The notes beneath the pieces are model-generated. The model made no database searches, was not told the origin of the DNA, and saw only the letters and a list, made by a program, of their open reading frames with translations. From contig CM044314.1 of assembly GCA_024291935.2 (NCBI GenBank), forward strand, positions 22,728,001 to 22,792,000: a DNA stretch of 64,000 bases, in the 5' to 3' direction. The DNA is from Okapia johnstoni. Taxonomy: Eukaryota > Chordata > Mammalia > Artiodactyla > Giraffidae. Below, piece by piece: positions 1 to 11,561 of this stretch (its first letter is position 1; each line of letters opens with the position of its first letter). A program made the position numbers and the translations under genes.

Positions 1-350
1 GACTCTAGAGAGTCTCTTGGACAGCAAAGAGATCAAACAAGTTAATCCTAATGGAAATCAGTCCTGAATATTCATTGGAAATACTGATGCTGAAGCTGAA
101 GCTCCAATACCTTGGCCACCTAATTCAAAGAGCCAACTCATTGGAAAAGATCCTGATGATGGGAAATATTGAGGACAAGAGGACAAGGGGGAAGCAGAGG
201 ATGAGATGGTTGGATGGCATCACTGACTCAATGAACATTACTTTGAGCAAACTCAGGGAGATAGTGAAGGACAGAGAAGCCTGGCATGCTGTGGTTCATG
301 GGGTCACAAAGAGTTGGACATGACTTAGCAACTGAACAACAACAACAATC
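1..350 (+). mobile_element. BovB LINE (RTE), 3' end, cut by window edge
   Basis: The sequence matches the 3' third of BovB: it runs from the part coding for the end of ORF2 through the terminal block 'ctggcatgctgtggttcatg' and 'gagttggacatgact', and ends in an (ACA)n tail near 335-350. The CAA-type tail marks an older BovB subfamily. The 5' boundary lies outside the window. A 90-codon reading frame over 51-323 is the decayed C-terminal region, not a host gene. Confidence 0.9.
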
Positions 351-600
351 ATCCCTTAATCATACTTCAACCCTTGCCCTCGTCTGGGGTGTTGGGAATG
401 CATGATAGGAGAAAGGAGGTGGTAGGGAAAGAAAAGGATAATTATACAGGTATCTGTAGAGTGCTAGTAGATACATATAGAGAGGGAAACATAGCAATCA
501 TTGGGAGACCATTGTAAATTAATTATCACTTAGGAAACTATCAGAACATTATGGAATGAAGCAGGCTTTCTTACCTCTAAAGCCATAAGTTAAAGCAGGA
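351..600. other. Unassigned sequence
   Basis: No recognisable repeat, gene or RNA lies between the BovB tail and the LTR-like segment that follows. Confidence 0.4.
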
Positions 601-1040
601 GTTATGTCCTAGGTCATTAGGTGAAAGAAAAATGTCACCACCCTTCTACTAATGTGAATAAGTGCTATGATAGTCCTAGTTTGACCTCATAGTGTCAGAC
701 ACTTGCCTGCCTGATATGAAGGAGGAGCTAGGGATGCAAGCCTGACATCTGCTGAAAGAAGGAGGTCTTTTCTCCTCACCCATTTTCCTTTGGCTATAAA
801 ACTGTAGCCCACTTAATCCTCCAGGCGGAGCGCCCTCATCTGCTCTTTGCTTCTCTTACAAACATCTTATATTAACAAATCTACTTTCTGACTGCCACTT
901 TGCTGAATTCCTTCTGTACTGAGACACGAAGAACCTGAGCTTCATTAAGTCCTGAAATTAAGTGTGTGATCTTAGCTGGAAGACCATGGGTTTTGGCTGG
1001 GTTTGAGTCCCAGCACAATCTGAGGTGAATGGTTTTGGCA
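600..1040 (+). mobile_element. Possible solo LTR remnant of an endogenous retrovirus
   Basis: A TATA box (ctataaaa, 794-801) is followed by GC-richer leader-like sequence, a decayed polyadenylation region (aacaaatct, about 876) and a U5-like stretch ending in 'gtttgagtcccagcac'. This order fits U3-R-U5. No gag, pol or env sequence is adjacent, so it would be a solo LTR. Both ends are approximate and the family is not identified. Confidence 0.4.
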
Positions 1041-2181
1041 GAAAACATTTTCTTGAGTAGGGGAAACATTCTCCTAGGATCAATCTAGCTTCTTGGCTGA
1101 AACTGTGCTGCAGTGTGACACCTCACTGGCAGAAAATGAGGTCCGGGCAGTTACTTTCTTAACATTATTTTTATTTTTCACTCACCTTCTACCTCCTTCA
1201 TGTCTCTTTCTTCCCTTCCTAGGATCTTAAGGGCAAGCAGAAAACCTCTTACATAGAAATGTATATAATATCAATTCACCAAAGAGTTGGTTTTTAGTTT
1301 TTTTAAACCATTTTAAAATTAGGTACAGTGAATTATGTGCTGCCTCAGATATACTTCTAGAGATATAGATAAGACCTCAAGCTATGAATACGACTGGATT
1401 CATTATTGGAAAAAGAGTTCGAAACCCAAATCCCAAAACATGTAGGTGAGGTCAGGGAGAAGGGATCTATGTCGTTATTTTCCTAAACTTGTTTCGGGAG
1501 TTGGTTGGCTAGTGAGGAGATAGGAGGCATTGTCCTAGCGGGGAGTGGCTGTGCTTCTAAGTGCTGCCGTGAATTCTGGTCTGCTTTGACATGGCTACTA
1601 GCTCACTTCCGTGCAGTTATGTGTCCTATGCACTGAGCCCATGTTCTGTTGCTGTGGGGGCTGCTGCAGGAAAACACCAAGGAATGTGACTGCTCCTATG
1701 TTTGACAAGGTGCAACATGGCTAACTGTGTGGACAGCCCCAGCCACATGGATGTTCTTTGACCATCTGTACACACAAAAAGGATCTACAGTCTTTGTTGC
1801 ATTTACATTTTATTGGACTTACTTCTATCTTGGTTTAGTAAACTAAGCTGTGATTTGATGTAAAACATTCACGGATTATAAAAGTATATGGCATGCTCTT
1901 CTCCTTCAAAGAAACTCTATGAAGAAAAACAAACTTCCCATCTTTGTGAGTGAAAAATAACCTTGCTTCAGCCTTACTTTCTAGTGTTTTCCTCTGTCAC
2001 TTCCATTCTCATCCCACCAGCCACCCTGCACTTTATACAGCAGTCATGTGGACCTTATGGATTATTGGAGAACACAGCTGCATTTTCCCACCCACAAGCT
2101 ATAGTTGTTAGGGGAAGCACACTGACTGAAACTGCCCACCCTGGCCAGGCACCATAGTAGCCATTTGCATGGGTTGTTTTA
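1041..2181. other. Unassigned sequence
   Basis: I recognise no repeat or gene. The block at 1480-1790 is richer in GC than its surroundings, but it has no reading frame of note. Confidence 0.4.
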
Positions 2182-2590
2182 TGACAGGAGGTGCTGGTAA
2201 GGAACATGGAACTAATAAGCCACCATCAACTGGAAGAGTCCGGGAAAGGTCAGAAGGAGACACCACATGTCTGACCACCTCCCAGAATCCTTCTTGCTGG
2301 CATCCACTTTGACTGATCAAGGCATGCACCACCAGGAAGGACCCTGAGTCAGAATGATTGGCTGAAGACAACCTGGAAATTAATCCCATCACCATCAAAC
2401 CCAAGACTGCAAGCCACATGGTAGAGCAGTTCTTCTCGGTTCCTTTACCCTACTGCTCTCCACCTGGGTGCCCTTTCCCAATAAACTCTCTTGCTTTGTC
2501 AGCACATGTGTCTCCTCGGGCAATTCATTTCTGAGTATTAGACAAGAGCACAGTTTCGGGTCCTGGAAGGGGTTCCCCCTTCCTGCAACA
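2182..2590 (+). mobile_element. Solo LTR, class I (gammaretrovirus-like) ERV
   Basis: The segment starts with TG and ends with CA, about 409 bp. It has a polyadenylation signal AATAAA at 2480-2485, then a 'ctctcttgctttgtcagc' R/U5 start and a C/T-rich U5, as in gammaretrovirus-type LTRs. No internal retroviral sequence flanks it. A matching 4-5 bp target duplication was not found, so the exact ends are uncertain. Confidence 0.6.
2480..2485 (+). promoter_or_regulatory. LTR polyadenylation signal AATAAA
   Basis: This canonical hexamer lies inside the LTR, just upstream of the R/U5 part. Activity cannot be judged. Confidence 0.5.
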
Positions 2591-2823
2591 TAGGTACACA
2601 ATTTGTGGAATGCCTTTTGTGTTCTTTGAACACTGCGTAGGACCCAGAACATCTCCCATGTGGAGCCTCCCTGACAGCCTTTTTCAGAAGGAAGCTTTAC
2701 TTGTACTGTCTTGTTCAAAACTCACTTTCCGTTGATGAACATGCCCTGACTTGCAATATGTAATGTATGCACTCTGTGCTTTGGCAGATATTCCTGGAGA
2801 AATACATTTTGCTCAGTATATTT
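2591..2823. other. Unassigned sequence
   Basis: Nothing recognised between the LTR and the SINE target site. Confidence 0.4.
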
Positions 2824-2837
2824 ATCCTGCACAGAAT

Positions 2838-3043
2838 GTGCATGCATGCCTGTATGCTCAGTTGCTAAATCATGTCTGACTCTAACCCGCCAGGCTCCTC
2901 TGTCCATGGGATTTTCCTGGCAAGTATCCTGGAGTGGGTTGCCATTTCCTCCCCTCTAGGGGATCTTCCCCACCCAGGGATCAAACTCATGTCTCTTGCA
3001 CTGGCGGACATATTCTTTACCACTGAGCCACTGGGAATCCCCC
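2838..3043 (-). mobile_element. Bov-tA SINE with 14-bp target duplication
   Basis: On the minus strand it reads tRNA-Glu-like head, then Bov-A body. The perfect duplication atcctgcacagaat at 2824-2837 and 3044-3057 fixes both ends. Confidence 0.93.
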
Positions 3044-3167
3044 ATCCTGCACAGAATACCTTCCATATAATAGTAATTTATTGTGATGATTAAGGAAATT
3101 AGCACAACACTCTAGGGAGACATGTTTCAATATGTCCCCTATACATATAAGAATATGTATAGGTGGA

Positions 3168-3465
3168 TGGCCAGAGGAGACTGAAGGGAGAGGAATGCTC
3201 ACTGAGGCATGCTCGTTGAGGGATGCTCATCAAAAGAATTGATCTGATCCTAGAGGCATGACCCACAAACAGGATGGCAGGCCTTCCAAGTGCTCTCCCA
3301 TCTGAAAAGAGCCACCACTGCAGAGTGTCTCAAAGTGACAGCTATAGCTGGCATTAGAATCCACTAAGAAGCTCATTACAATGCAAATTCCTGGGATTCC
3401 ATTCTGGATCTGCCACATTAGGTTTAGCACATCTCTCTGGGTGTGTGAGAGAGATGAATTTCTGC
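3168..3465 (+). repeat. Left arm of a 298-bp inverted duplication
   Basis: This arm is the reverse complement of 3985-4282 with 11 mismatches and no gaps (96.3% identity). The centre of the arm contains a MER5-like (hAT-Charlie) remnant in reverse orientation. Near the inner end there is a partial direct repeat of 'gaatttctgc' about 22 bp apart. See the finding for the whole structure. Confidence 0.9.
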
Positions 3466-3580
3466 CTCACTTAAGAAGAATTTCTGCTGCACCTATACAA
3501 GAATATGGATGTTGATGACAGCCAGAGGCCAGAGGAGCGCTCACCTTCATCCAATGGAAGTTAATCAAAATCTCTGGATA

Positions 3581-3799
3581 CATGTGTGCTCAGTCACTAC
3601 AATCGTGTTCCACTCTTTGCGACCCTATGGACTGTAGCCTGCCAGGCTCCTCTGCCCATGGGATTCTCCTGGCAAGAATAGTGGAGTGGTGCCATGCCCT
3701 CCTCCAGAGGATCTTCCTCATCCAGGGATCAAACCCACATCTCCTGTGTCTCCTGCATTGCAGGCAGATTCTTTACTCACTGAGCCACCTGGGAAGCCC
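3581..3799 (-). mobile_element. Bov-tA SINE in the spacer of the inverted duplication
   Basis: A full-length SINE (body then tRNA-like head on the plus strand) is bounded by the perfect 12-bp duplication aatctctggata at 3569-3580 and 3800-3811. Confidence 0.93.
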
Positions 3800-3984
3800 A
3801 ATCTCTGGATAAGACTTTCAAATTTAAAAAGAAATTGCTTGTTATTTTAACCAATAGACAGGATATAAATAGATATCCTTCTTTGATTGCTGAGGGCAAC
3901 TGTAGCACAAGGTCAAATACTAAATTGAACATAAAACTAAGGGCAGCACTTACTTCACTTTGGCTGGTTTGCAAACTAAGTGCA

Positions 3985-4282
3985 GCAGAAATTCATCTCT
4001 CTTACACACCCAGAGTGATGTGCTAAATCTAATGTGGCAGATCCAGAATGGAATCTCAGGAATTTGCATTGTAATGAGCTTCTTAGTGGATTCTAATGTC
4101 GGCTATAGCTGTCACTTTGAGACACTCTGCAGTGGTGGCTCTTTTCAGATGGGAGAGCACTTGGAAAGCCTGCCATCCTGTTTGTGGGTCATGCCCCTAG
4201 GACCAGATCAATTCTCTTGTTGAGCATCCCTCAACGAGCATGCCTCAGTGAGCATTCCTCTCCCTTCAGTCTCCTCTGGCCA
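3985..4282 (-). repeat. Right arm of the 298-bp inverted duplication
   Basis: It has the same length as the left arm and 11 substitutions. It includes the MER5-like remnant in forward orientation ('ggaatttgcattgtaatgag' about 4060-4080, 'cactttgagac' about 4113). Confidence 0.9.
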
Positions 4283-4435
4283 ACAGGACACCAAAAGCCA
4301 TTGAGCATGCAAGTTATCCAGGAGAGAAGGGGTTGAACTCCTGCTGTGCATGTTATGACCTCACCTTTAGGGTCTCCCTGTATATGTGTCCTTTCCACTG
4401 AATCTTCAACCTCCTAAAATGTAGCCTCTGTTTCC

Positions 4436-4635
4436 CTGAATGTGTTAGTTGCTCAGTTGTGACTGACACTTTGTAACCCTCTGGACTGTAGCCCGCCAGG
4501 CTCCTCTGTCCATGGAATTCTTCAGGCAAGAGTACTGGAGTGGGTAGCCATTTCTTTCTCCAGGAGACCTTCCCAACCCAGGGATAAAACCTGGGTCTCT
4601 TGCACTGCAGACAGATTCTTTACCATCTGTGCAAC
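4436..4635 (-). mobile_element. Bov-tA SINE
   Basis: The Bov-A body (4440-4550) and the tRNA-Glu-like head (4560-4635) are read on the minus strand. A clear target duplication was not seen. Confidence 0.85.
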
Positions 4636-4649
4636 CATTTCTCTGCTCC

Positions 4650-5219
4650 TAGATGGTGATTGCAGCCATGAAACTAAAAGACACTTACTCCTTGGAAGGA
4701 AAGTTATGACCAACCTAGACAGCATATTGAAAAGCAGAGATATTCCTTTGCCAACAAAGGTCTGTCTAGTCAAGGCTATGGTTTTTCCAGTGGTCCTGTA
4801 TGGGTGTGAGAGTTGGACTATAAAGAAAGCTGAATGCAGAAGAACTGATGCTTTTGAACTGTGGTGTTGGAGAAGACTCTTGAGAGTCCCTTGGACTGCA
4901 AGGAGATCCAACCAGTCCATCCTAAAAGAGATCAGTCCTGAATATTCATTGGTAGGACTGATGCTGAAGCTGAAACTCCAATACTTTGGCTACCAGATGT
5001 GAAGAGCTGACTCATTTGAAAAGACCCTGATGCTTCCAAAGATTGAGGGCAGGAGGAGAAGGGGACGACAGAGGATGAGATGGTTGTATGGCATCACCGA
5101 CTCAATGGACATGGGTTTGGGTGGACTCTAGGAGTTGGTGATGGACAGGGAGGCCTGGCGTGCTGCGGTTCATGGGGTCACAAAGAGTTGGACATGACTG
5201 AGCAAATGAACTGAACTGA
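4650..5219 (+). mobile_element. BovB LINE, 5'-truncated, CTGAA-type tail
   Basis: This is the BovB 3' end from the region after the reverse transcriptase ('gattgcagccatgaaac') to the terminal 'gaactgaactgat'. The tail type marks a younger subfamily than the copy at 1-350. gctcctaga (4645-4653) and gctcttaaa (5225-5233) may be a decayed target duplication. Confidence 0.9.
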
Positions 5220-6017
5220 TAATAGCTCTTAAATGCCTCCTGACTCCTGACTTTGTTCATTTCTTAACCTGGTCCTCTTATCTATCCATGATATCTGCTA
5301 GTGCTTGCACATCTCACGAGACACCAGAACTAAGGTTCATAGAATTTACTGCATTCCAGCGTGGCCCTGGCTCTCAGAGCCAACCCTTTTAGCCTGACAC
5401 AAGCACAACCTTCTGACAGTATAAATGTCTCATAGGCCTCATTCTAACCTCACCCCTAGTAGACAAACATGCTTCAGATTTGAGTTATCATGATTATGTT
5501 CCTGGAACTTTATGGTAATGAAATAGATATGCAAATAAACTTGAATGGCATTTGCTGAATCTCTGGGGAAATTCTCATTACATAAATGACCAAGATATTG
5601 ATTCAAAAAAGAGGAAATGCTGGTTATGGTCTCTTGGGATGATCTTAGCAAAAACTGAACCATCAAAAAGACACAAAATAAAATACACATATAACCACAG
5701 ATGCCTAGAGACACGGTGAGAAATATCTATATTTCTCAGGGGTTGGTTTCATCTAACAATACTGATGAAAAAACAGTAGAATTCAAGGGGAGGATAAGAA
5801 GAAAGTCAAGCAGTTTGGATGATATTTATATATTTTTTCCCTATAGACCAGCCATGTTTTTGCTTCTTTTTCAATACTTTTTTGTTTTCCCTTAAAACCG
5901 CTAGCAAGCGATACAATTGTACTGCAGGCAAAACTACATAATGAGAATTATCTTTATATTGACTTGTTAGCTGATAATGGGTAACATTTTAATTATTGGC
6001 CATCTCCAATGGGTGAG
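5220..6017. other. Unassigned sequence
   Basis: No repeat, gene or RNA recognised. Short reading frames here show no family resemblance. Confidence 0.4.
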
Positions 6018-6508
6018 TGAATGATAGTCACTCAGTCGTGTCCAACTCTTTGTGACTCCATGAACTTCAGCACTCCAGGCCACCCTTTTAGAAGGCAGAG
6101 AGCCAAAGAATTGATGTGGTACTGGAGGAGATGCCTGAGAGTCCCTTGGACAGCAAGGAGATCAAACCAGTCAATCTTAAGGGAAACCACAACCCTTAAG
6201 ACCCTTCACAACCCTTCACAACCCTGAATACTCATTGGAAGGACAGATATTGAAGTTGAAGCTCCAGTATTTTGGTCACTGGATGGGAACTGGATGACTC
6301 ATTGGAAAAGTCCCTGATGCTGGCAAAGAGAAGAGGAGAAGAGGGCATCAGAGGATTAGATGGCAGGATGGCATCATCAATTCAATGGACATGAACTTGG
6401 GCAAACTCTGAGGGATGGTGAAAGACAGGGAGGCCTGGCATGCTGCAGTCCATGGGGTCACAAAGAGTCGGACACAACTGTGAGACTGAACAACAACAAC
6501 AACAACAT
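6018..6508 (+). mobile_element. BovB composite: inverted 3' end joined to a plus-strand 3' half
   Basis: 6020-6084 is the BovB 3' terminus in reverse ('cagtcgtgtccaactctttg', 'cagcactccaggcc'). It is followed directly by plus-strand BovB (6088-6508) ending in an (ACA)n tail. The plus part carries a local triplication-like run of 'acaaccct' at about 6190-6225. Compare the composites at 15.7-16.5 kb. Confidence 0.8.
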
Positions 6509-6509
6509 A

Positions 6510-8167
6510 GCCATCACGTGAAGCTCCTTCAGAACCATCCCATGAGTTTCTTCTTTTATTTGTACCTACATGGATGCCATAACACCCTCTAAAATCAGGG
6601 AAGAAAAAATAGAGGCAGAAATTTTAAGCAATGAAGAAGCTGATATCTGGTGATGCACTATATTCATTAATAGACTCATCATGAATATAGATGATATTTG
6701 ATATATGGAAGTTGCAACATCAGTAAAATACTACATTTTGACAATCTGTGATGGGCAATGCAAATCTACCCATAGGCCAAGTTCCCCTGTGCCTTCACAA
6801 CAGATTAAAATATTTAAATGGCCCAGAGGGAACAGGAAATAGCTATGGTTTCCTGTTTGGCTCAGAATTACACCTTATTCTAAAAATGCTACTGTCAAGT
6901 TTTCCTATTTCCTCATATTTCAGTACGCCTGCCTTGATCATTTTATCAAAATACTTTTATATCTAACTCAACATTCTCCTTTATTTACTGTTCCTTTTTC
7001 TTTATTGCAACTGGCTCACATACAGATCTAGCATTTATTGTCACCTTCCAAGTAATTTAAATGCACAGTTTGTAAATGAATGCTTTATATATTCAAAAGT
7101 GTAATAGGCAATGAGAACTGCTGGACATCCTAACAGAAAAGAATCATTAATTGTGCTATAATGTTATTGGAATTGGATGTAGGAGTTTTAACTCTTTACA
7201 GAAATAAAGGAACTAACCTTTATATCATACCATAGAGCTCTCAGAAGCTCTCCTCTTTACACAGATATAGATACTGAAGTACAGATATAATTGGGGTGAG
7301 GATCTGACTATTGTTTTTTATCAAATCTTATGTAAACCATACAAATTGTTCCATAATTTTGGTTTATCTTCTACTATTTTTTCCAAATGGTCCACTATAG
7401 GAATAATATGTTAATGTTCCTAGGAAACTTATTTAATTGCCAATTATTTCATTTTGATTTCATAACAAATTGAGCAAAAGTTGTATCTTTATGTTGTTGG
7501 TAAACAAAGCAGAATGAGTATGGATAGAATATTTTTATGGTAACTTTTGAGGCATAATTTGTAAATGAGGTATTTAAAGTAGGAAATATTATGCACATAA
7601 GAAATGGGAGATAGTTGTCAAGTATTGACTGAAATGTTCTTTTCCCTGACTCCCTTTTGTCAAAATCTTCACGCAAACAGAAGGGGATATCACCCCTATG
7701 GTTGTTTCAGCAGATTCAGATAAAAATTTGGAATCCATTTGAAATCTGTCGTACAAGTATAGTGAAGAAGGATTTAAGATTTATATATTTCTATACACCA
7801 CCCCCCCCACTTCCAAGCACATCAGCTCCAAAACCTTAGACTGTCTCTAATGGGGACATTAACCCAGCTTCACCAAGGTGAGGGTGCGTGAAGCCCGGAG
7901 CCCTCCCTCAGCCCCAGTCTGTGGGCTTCCCCGTCCTCAGCAAGGAGCACTGTGCCCCATGACTAGCCTCAGCTATATCTGAGAAAGGAACTGAAATGAG
8001 ATCAAAGGACCCACGAAGCCTTTGGAAAGAACCTCTCTCTCTTCACTACAGACCTCAAGAGAGATCTTCCCCTTTCAAGGATGGGGAAAAAAGGGTAAAA
8101 AAGAAAGCATTCTAAGACTGAAGATCTATTTAAAAATGGTACACATTACCAGAAAAACAGAGCAGGT
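6510..8167. other. Unassigned sequence with one GC-rich block
   Basis: This tract is mostly AT-rich and unrecognised. A C-run lies at about 7799-7809. It is followed by an unusually GC-rich block at about 7860-7960 that has no identifiable gene or repeat. Confidence 0.4.
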
Positions 8168-8179
8168 AACACAATATAC

Positions 8180-8446
8180 CGGAGAAGGCAATGGCACCCC
8201 ACTCCAATACTCTTGCATGGAAAATCCCATGGATGGAGGAGCCTGGTAGGCTGCAGCCCATGAGGTCGCTAAGAGTCGGACACGACTGAGCGACTTCACT
8301 TTCACTTTTCCCTTTCATGCATTGGAGAAGGAAACAGCAACCCACTCCAGTGTTCTTGCCTGGAGAATCCCAGGGATGGTGGAGCCTGGTGGGCTGCGGT
8401 CTATGGGGTCGTACAGAGTCGGACACGACTGAAGCGACTTAGCAGC
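8180..8446 (+). mobile_element. BOV-A2 SINE (Bov-A dimer)
   Basis: Two Bov-A monomers are joined by the usual 'cactttcacttttccctttc' linker. The 12-bp sequence aacacaatatac occurs at 8168-8179 and 8447-8458 and defines the insertion. Confidence 0.93.
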
Positions 8447-8454
8447 AACACAAT

Positions 8455-8636
8455 ATACAAGTTGCTTGGGGCTGGTGCACCGGGATGACCCGGAGGGATG
8501 GGATGGGGAGGGAGGTGGGAGGGGGGTTCTGGAAGGGGAAAACATGTACACCCATGGTGGATTCATGTCAATGTATGGCAAAACAAATACAATCTTGTAA
8601 AGTTAAAAAATAGATAAATACACGAATTAAAAAAAT
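8455..8636 (+). mobile_element. L1 3' end, strongly 5'-truncated
   Basis: This matches the ruminant L1 3' UTR terminus: the G-rich block 'gggatggggagggaggtggg', then 'gattcatgtcaatgtatggc', then an A-rich tail. The BOV-A2 at 8180-8446 lies at its 5' edge. Confidence 0.85.
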
Positions 8637-8727
8637 ACAGTGTTCATCATGTCTACGCCTTTAGCTCTCTGTGCTTCCTATTCAGGAAATACCAATCAAA
8701 TATCATAAATACCCATAGCATATGGCT

Positions 8728-8850
8728 TATGGGAGAAGGAAATGGCAACCCACTCCAGTATTCTTTCTTGGAGAATTCCATGGGCAGTGGAGCTGGGCAG
8801 GCTACTGTCCATGGGATCTCTGAGTTGGACACAACTGACTGACTAAACAG
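8728..8850 (+). mobile_element. Bov-A SINE monomer
   Basis: The body starts at 'ggagaaggaaatggcaaccc' and ends 'cacaactgactgactaa'. It has no tRNA-like head. tggcttat (8722-8729) and tggctcat near 8853 may be target copies. Confidence 0.85.
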
Positions 8851-10093
8851 AAATTTGGCTCATAGACCAACCTGTGCCCTTGCAGAGGCATGCAGACACC
8901 TGAAGGTGGTGGTGTTGTTCTTCCTTGCATTGCTCCATCTCTTCTATCTGTTGTGAGGGTGGACAGACACCAGAAGTGGCTTTAACCATCACTTTGGGGA
9001 TTTTCATCAGCATCACTGAAGTGGAGTGGGTTTCATTCCATCACACTTCGCTTTTTTTTTTCCCACATCATTTACTTTTTCTGCAAAATCCAACCCTTCT
9101 ACTCTCATGCTCGTTGATGACTGGCAATCCACTAACACTCCTCATTGTACAAACCCCAGGTTCAGTCCTTCGCATCTTGAGACTCTCACAACAGAATGAA
9201 CCCACCAAACCTGAAATGAGGTGCAGGCACAATCCTTACCAGTTGCAGTGAAAATCAAAGTTGAGAGATGCAGTCAAAACAGGAAAAAGTAGAGAAGGCT
9301 TGGATGTGACACAAACAGTATGTTTTAACATGAAAAGTCTTCAGAGCCTCAAGGACCTTTATCAGAATATTATATATGAATGCTGATATTATGCAATAAT
9401 GGTGGCGATATTTCAAAGGTTAGATAAATAGTGTATATTGATGGGAATTACCTTTCACTATACATCCTGACACTGCTCTTTCTCTGTGTTTGGGTCTACT
9501 TCCTCAGTCCCTGGTGATTTTTTTGACTAGTATTTCCATTTTACTGTCTAACTGGAATTCTCTTCTGATTTTTTATTTTCACATGGAGATAGGGAACAAA
9601 GGTAAGCTGGGGATAGGTAATAAAAATCTTCTGATGGTCCTTTCAATAATTTTAACCTGTAGTCAAGGTAACACCTATGTGTTTTTAGCAAGAAGAGGCC
9701 CTGATTAGAAAGGCAGTGCAGGTCACCTTCAAGCAAGGCTGCAGATTCTTACCTGACCTCTCTTTGCGATGCACCTGCCCTGGGGAAGAGGTGTTTAGGC
9801 ACCTTTGGGGAACTCCACAGCAAAACACGTTGCTTTGACTTCTCATCTCACTGCTGTTTTCTAGCCAAGGAAAACTGCATTGCTGTCCACAGTGCTGGCC
9901 ATGTTATGAACTCCAGGGTCACTCTGACAGTGCTTAGGCTTAATGTTTAATAAGACACAAAGCCAAGTCAGTAGCTTCCTTCAAGTAAGTCTGCACTATA
10001 ACTTCTATGGTCTGAGGAACTGCTGCCATTGCAAACTTCTTCCTTCCTGAAAAAGCAAGAAAAAACATTTTAAAATTGTGACTGTATCAGTAT
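8851..10093. other. Unassigned sequence
   Basis: Apart from a T-run near 9051-9061, no feature is recognised. A 108-codon frame at 8925-9251 has no family resemblance and is treated as chance. Confidence 0.4.
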
Positions 10094-10105
10094 AAAGACA
10101 AATAT

Positions 10106-10324
10106 GTGCATGCATGCTAGGTCACTTCAGTCCTGTCTGACTCTGTGACCCTATGACTGTAGCCCACCAGGCTCCTCTCTTCATGCGATTCTCCAGGCAA
10201 GAATACTGGAGTGGGTTGCCACGCCCTCTTCCAGGGGATCTTCTTGACCCAGGGATCAAACTCGCATCTCTTGTGTCTCCTGCATTGCAGGCAGATTCTT
10301 TACCACTGAACCACTGGGGAAGCC
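10106..10324 (-). mobile_element. Bov-tA SINE with 12-bp target duplication
   Basis: This is a complete element bounded by aaagacaaatat at 10094-10105 and 10325-10336. Confidence 0.93.
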
Positions 10325-10418
10325 AAAGACAAATATATTGTAGGTTAAATTCATTGTTATATTATCTTCATTTTTCTTCATATTTTCAAAGAAGTAAAAA
10401 TTACACATTTAACATATT

Positions 10419-10629
10419 ATTCAGTTCAGTTCAGTCGCTCAGTCGTGTTCATCTCTTTGTGACCCCATGAAATGCAGCACGCCAGGACTCCTGGTCCATC
10501 ACCAACTCCCGGAGCCTACACAAACTCATGTCCACTGAGTCGGTGATGTCATCCAACCATCTCATCCTCTGTCATACCCTCTCCTCCTGCCCTCAATCTT
10601 TCCCGGCATCAGGGTCTTTTCAAATGAGT
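10419..10629 (-). mobile_element. BovB LINE, 211-bp 3' fragment with target duplication
   Basis: The 3' terminus with a (CTGAA)n-type tail is at the left, and the 5' truncation is at the right. catttaacatatt at 10406-10418 and 10630-10642 is a perfect 13-bp target duplication, so the fragment is a complete, 5'-truncated insertion. Confidence 0.93.
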
Positions 10630-10642
10630 CATTTAACATATT

Positions 10643-10862
10643 TATGGGTCCCTAAGAATACTATCGGCCCTACTTCTTGTCCTTCCTGGGTCTGAAGGGT
10701 TAGAAAGCCACTTTCCATGCTCCCTTACAGCCTTCTTCCTCTCTGCTGGCATTTTACCTCATCACCTTGTCATCTGTTCACACACCTTACTCCTTAATAG
10801 GTGATACATCTGGTCTAGTCAGAAGGCATGCAGGCCTATATTCAAGATTCAACAATTTTTCC

Positions 10863-10863
<1 letters not shown>
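10643..10863. other. Unassigned sequence
   Basis: Nothing recognised before the CA microsatellite. Confidence 0.4.

Positions 10864-10915
<52 letters not shown>
10864..10915 (+). repeat. (AC)n microsatellite, about 26 units
   Basis: An uninterrupted dinucleotide run, likely to be length-polymorphic. Confidence 0.97.
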
Positions 10916-10920
<5 letters not shown>

Positions 10921-11128
10921 TAGCATGTGTTGTATTGAATAGACAGGTACCTGCGATATCAAATGTTGCTGGCCCAGCCAGATATTACTGGGCCCTGTTT
11001 ATCACAAACCATTATGTTCTCCTTGCTGCTGCTACCCTTTTATTATTTCCTACTGCAAATCATCTCCAGTCAGGCTTCCTTTTCCAGATATGCTATGCTG
11101 GAGCCATTCCTTCCTGGTTTCTAATTAC
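10916..11128. other. Unassigned sequence
   Basis: Nothing recognised between the microsatellite and the L1 target site. Confidence 0.4.
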
Positions 11129-11278
11129 CCCATGCACTTTTCTAAGTTCAAGTATTTAGTTGATTTACAATGTCACTCTAGTTTCTGCTGTATAACTAAC
11201 AGAATCAGTTATACATATACATACATTCACTCTTTTTTATATTATTTTCCATATAGGTTATTTCCCATATAGATAAAG

Positions 11279-11561
11279 CAGCAGTCCCCAACTTTTTGGG
11301 ACCAGGGACTGGTTTCATAGAAGACTATTTTTACACAGATAGGGCATGGGGATGGTTTCAGGATGATTCTGGAACAGTAGGGTTTGCAATCCTATGAGAC
11401 TCTAATGCCATCATTGATCTGACAGGAGGTGGAGCTCAGGCAGTAATGAGAGCAATGGAAGGTGGCTGTAAATACAGATGAAGTTTCACTTGCCACCTCC
11501 TGCTGTACAGCCCGGTCCCTACCAGGTTATCGGTCCATGGCCTAGGGGTTGTGAACCCATG
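11279..11561 (+). mobile_element. hAT-like non-autonomous DNA transposon inside the L1
   Basis: The ends are decayed inverted repeats ('cagcagtccccaac' at the left, 'aggggttgtgaaccc' at the right). The interior ('gatctgacaggaggtggagc', 'gtacagcccggtcc') matches a common mammalian hAT/Charlie-group element whose exact name I cannot give. The 8-bp flanks agataaag and atacagag match at 5 of 8 positions. Confidence 0.7.

Noticed and set aside
2182..2590. Pairing with the LTR-like segment at 600-1040 as a provirus
   Set aside because: The two segments are unlike each other and there is no retroviral coding sequence between them.
10767..11159. 130-codon open frame
   Set aside because: It is produced mainly by the (AC)n microsatellite (Thr-His repeats).
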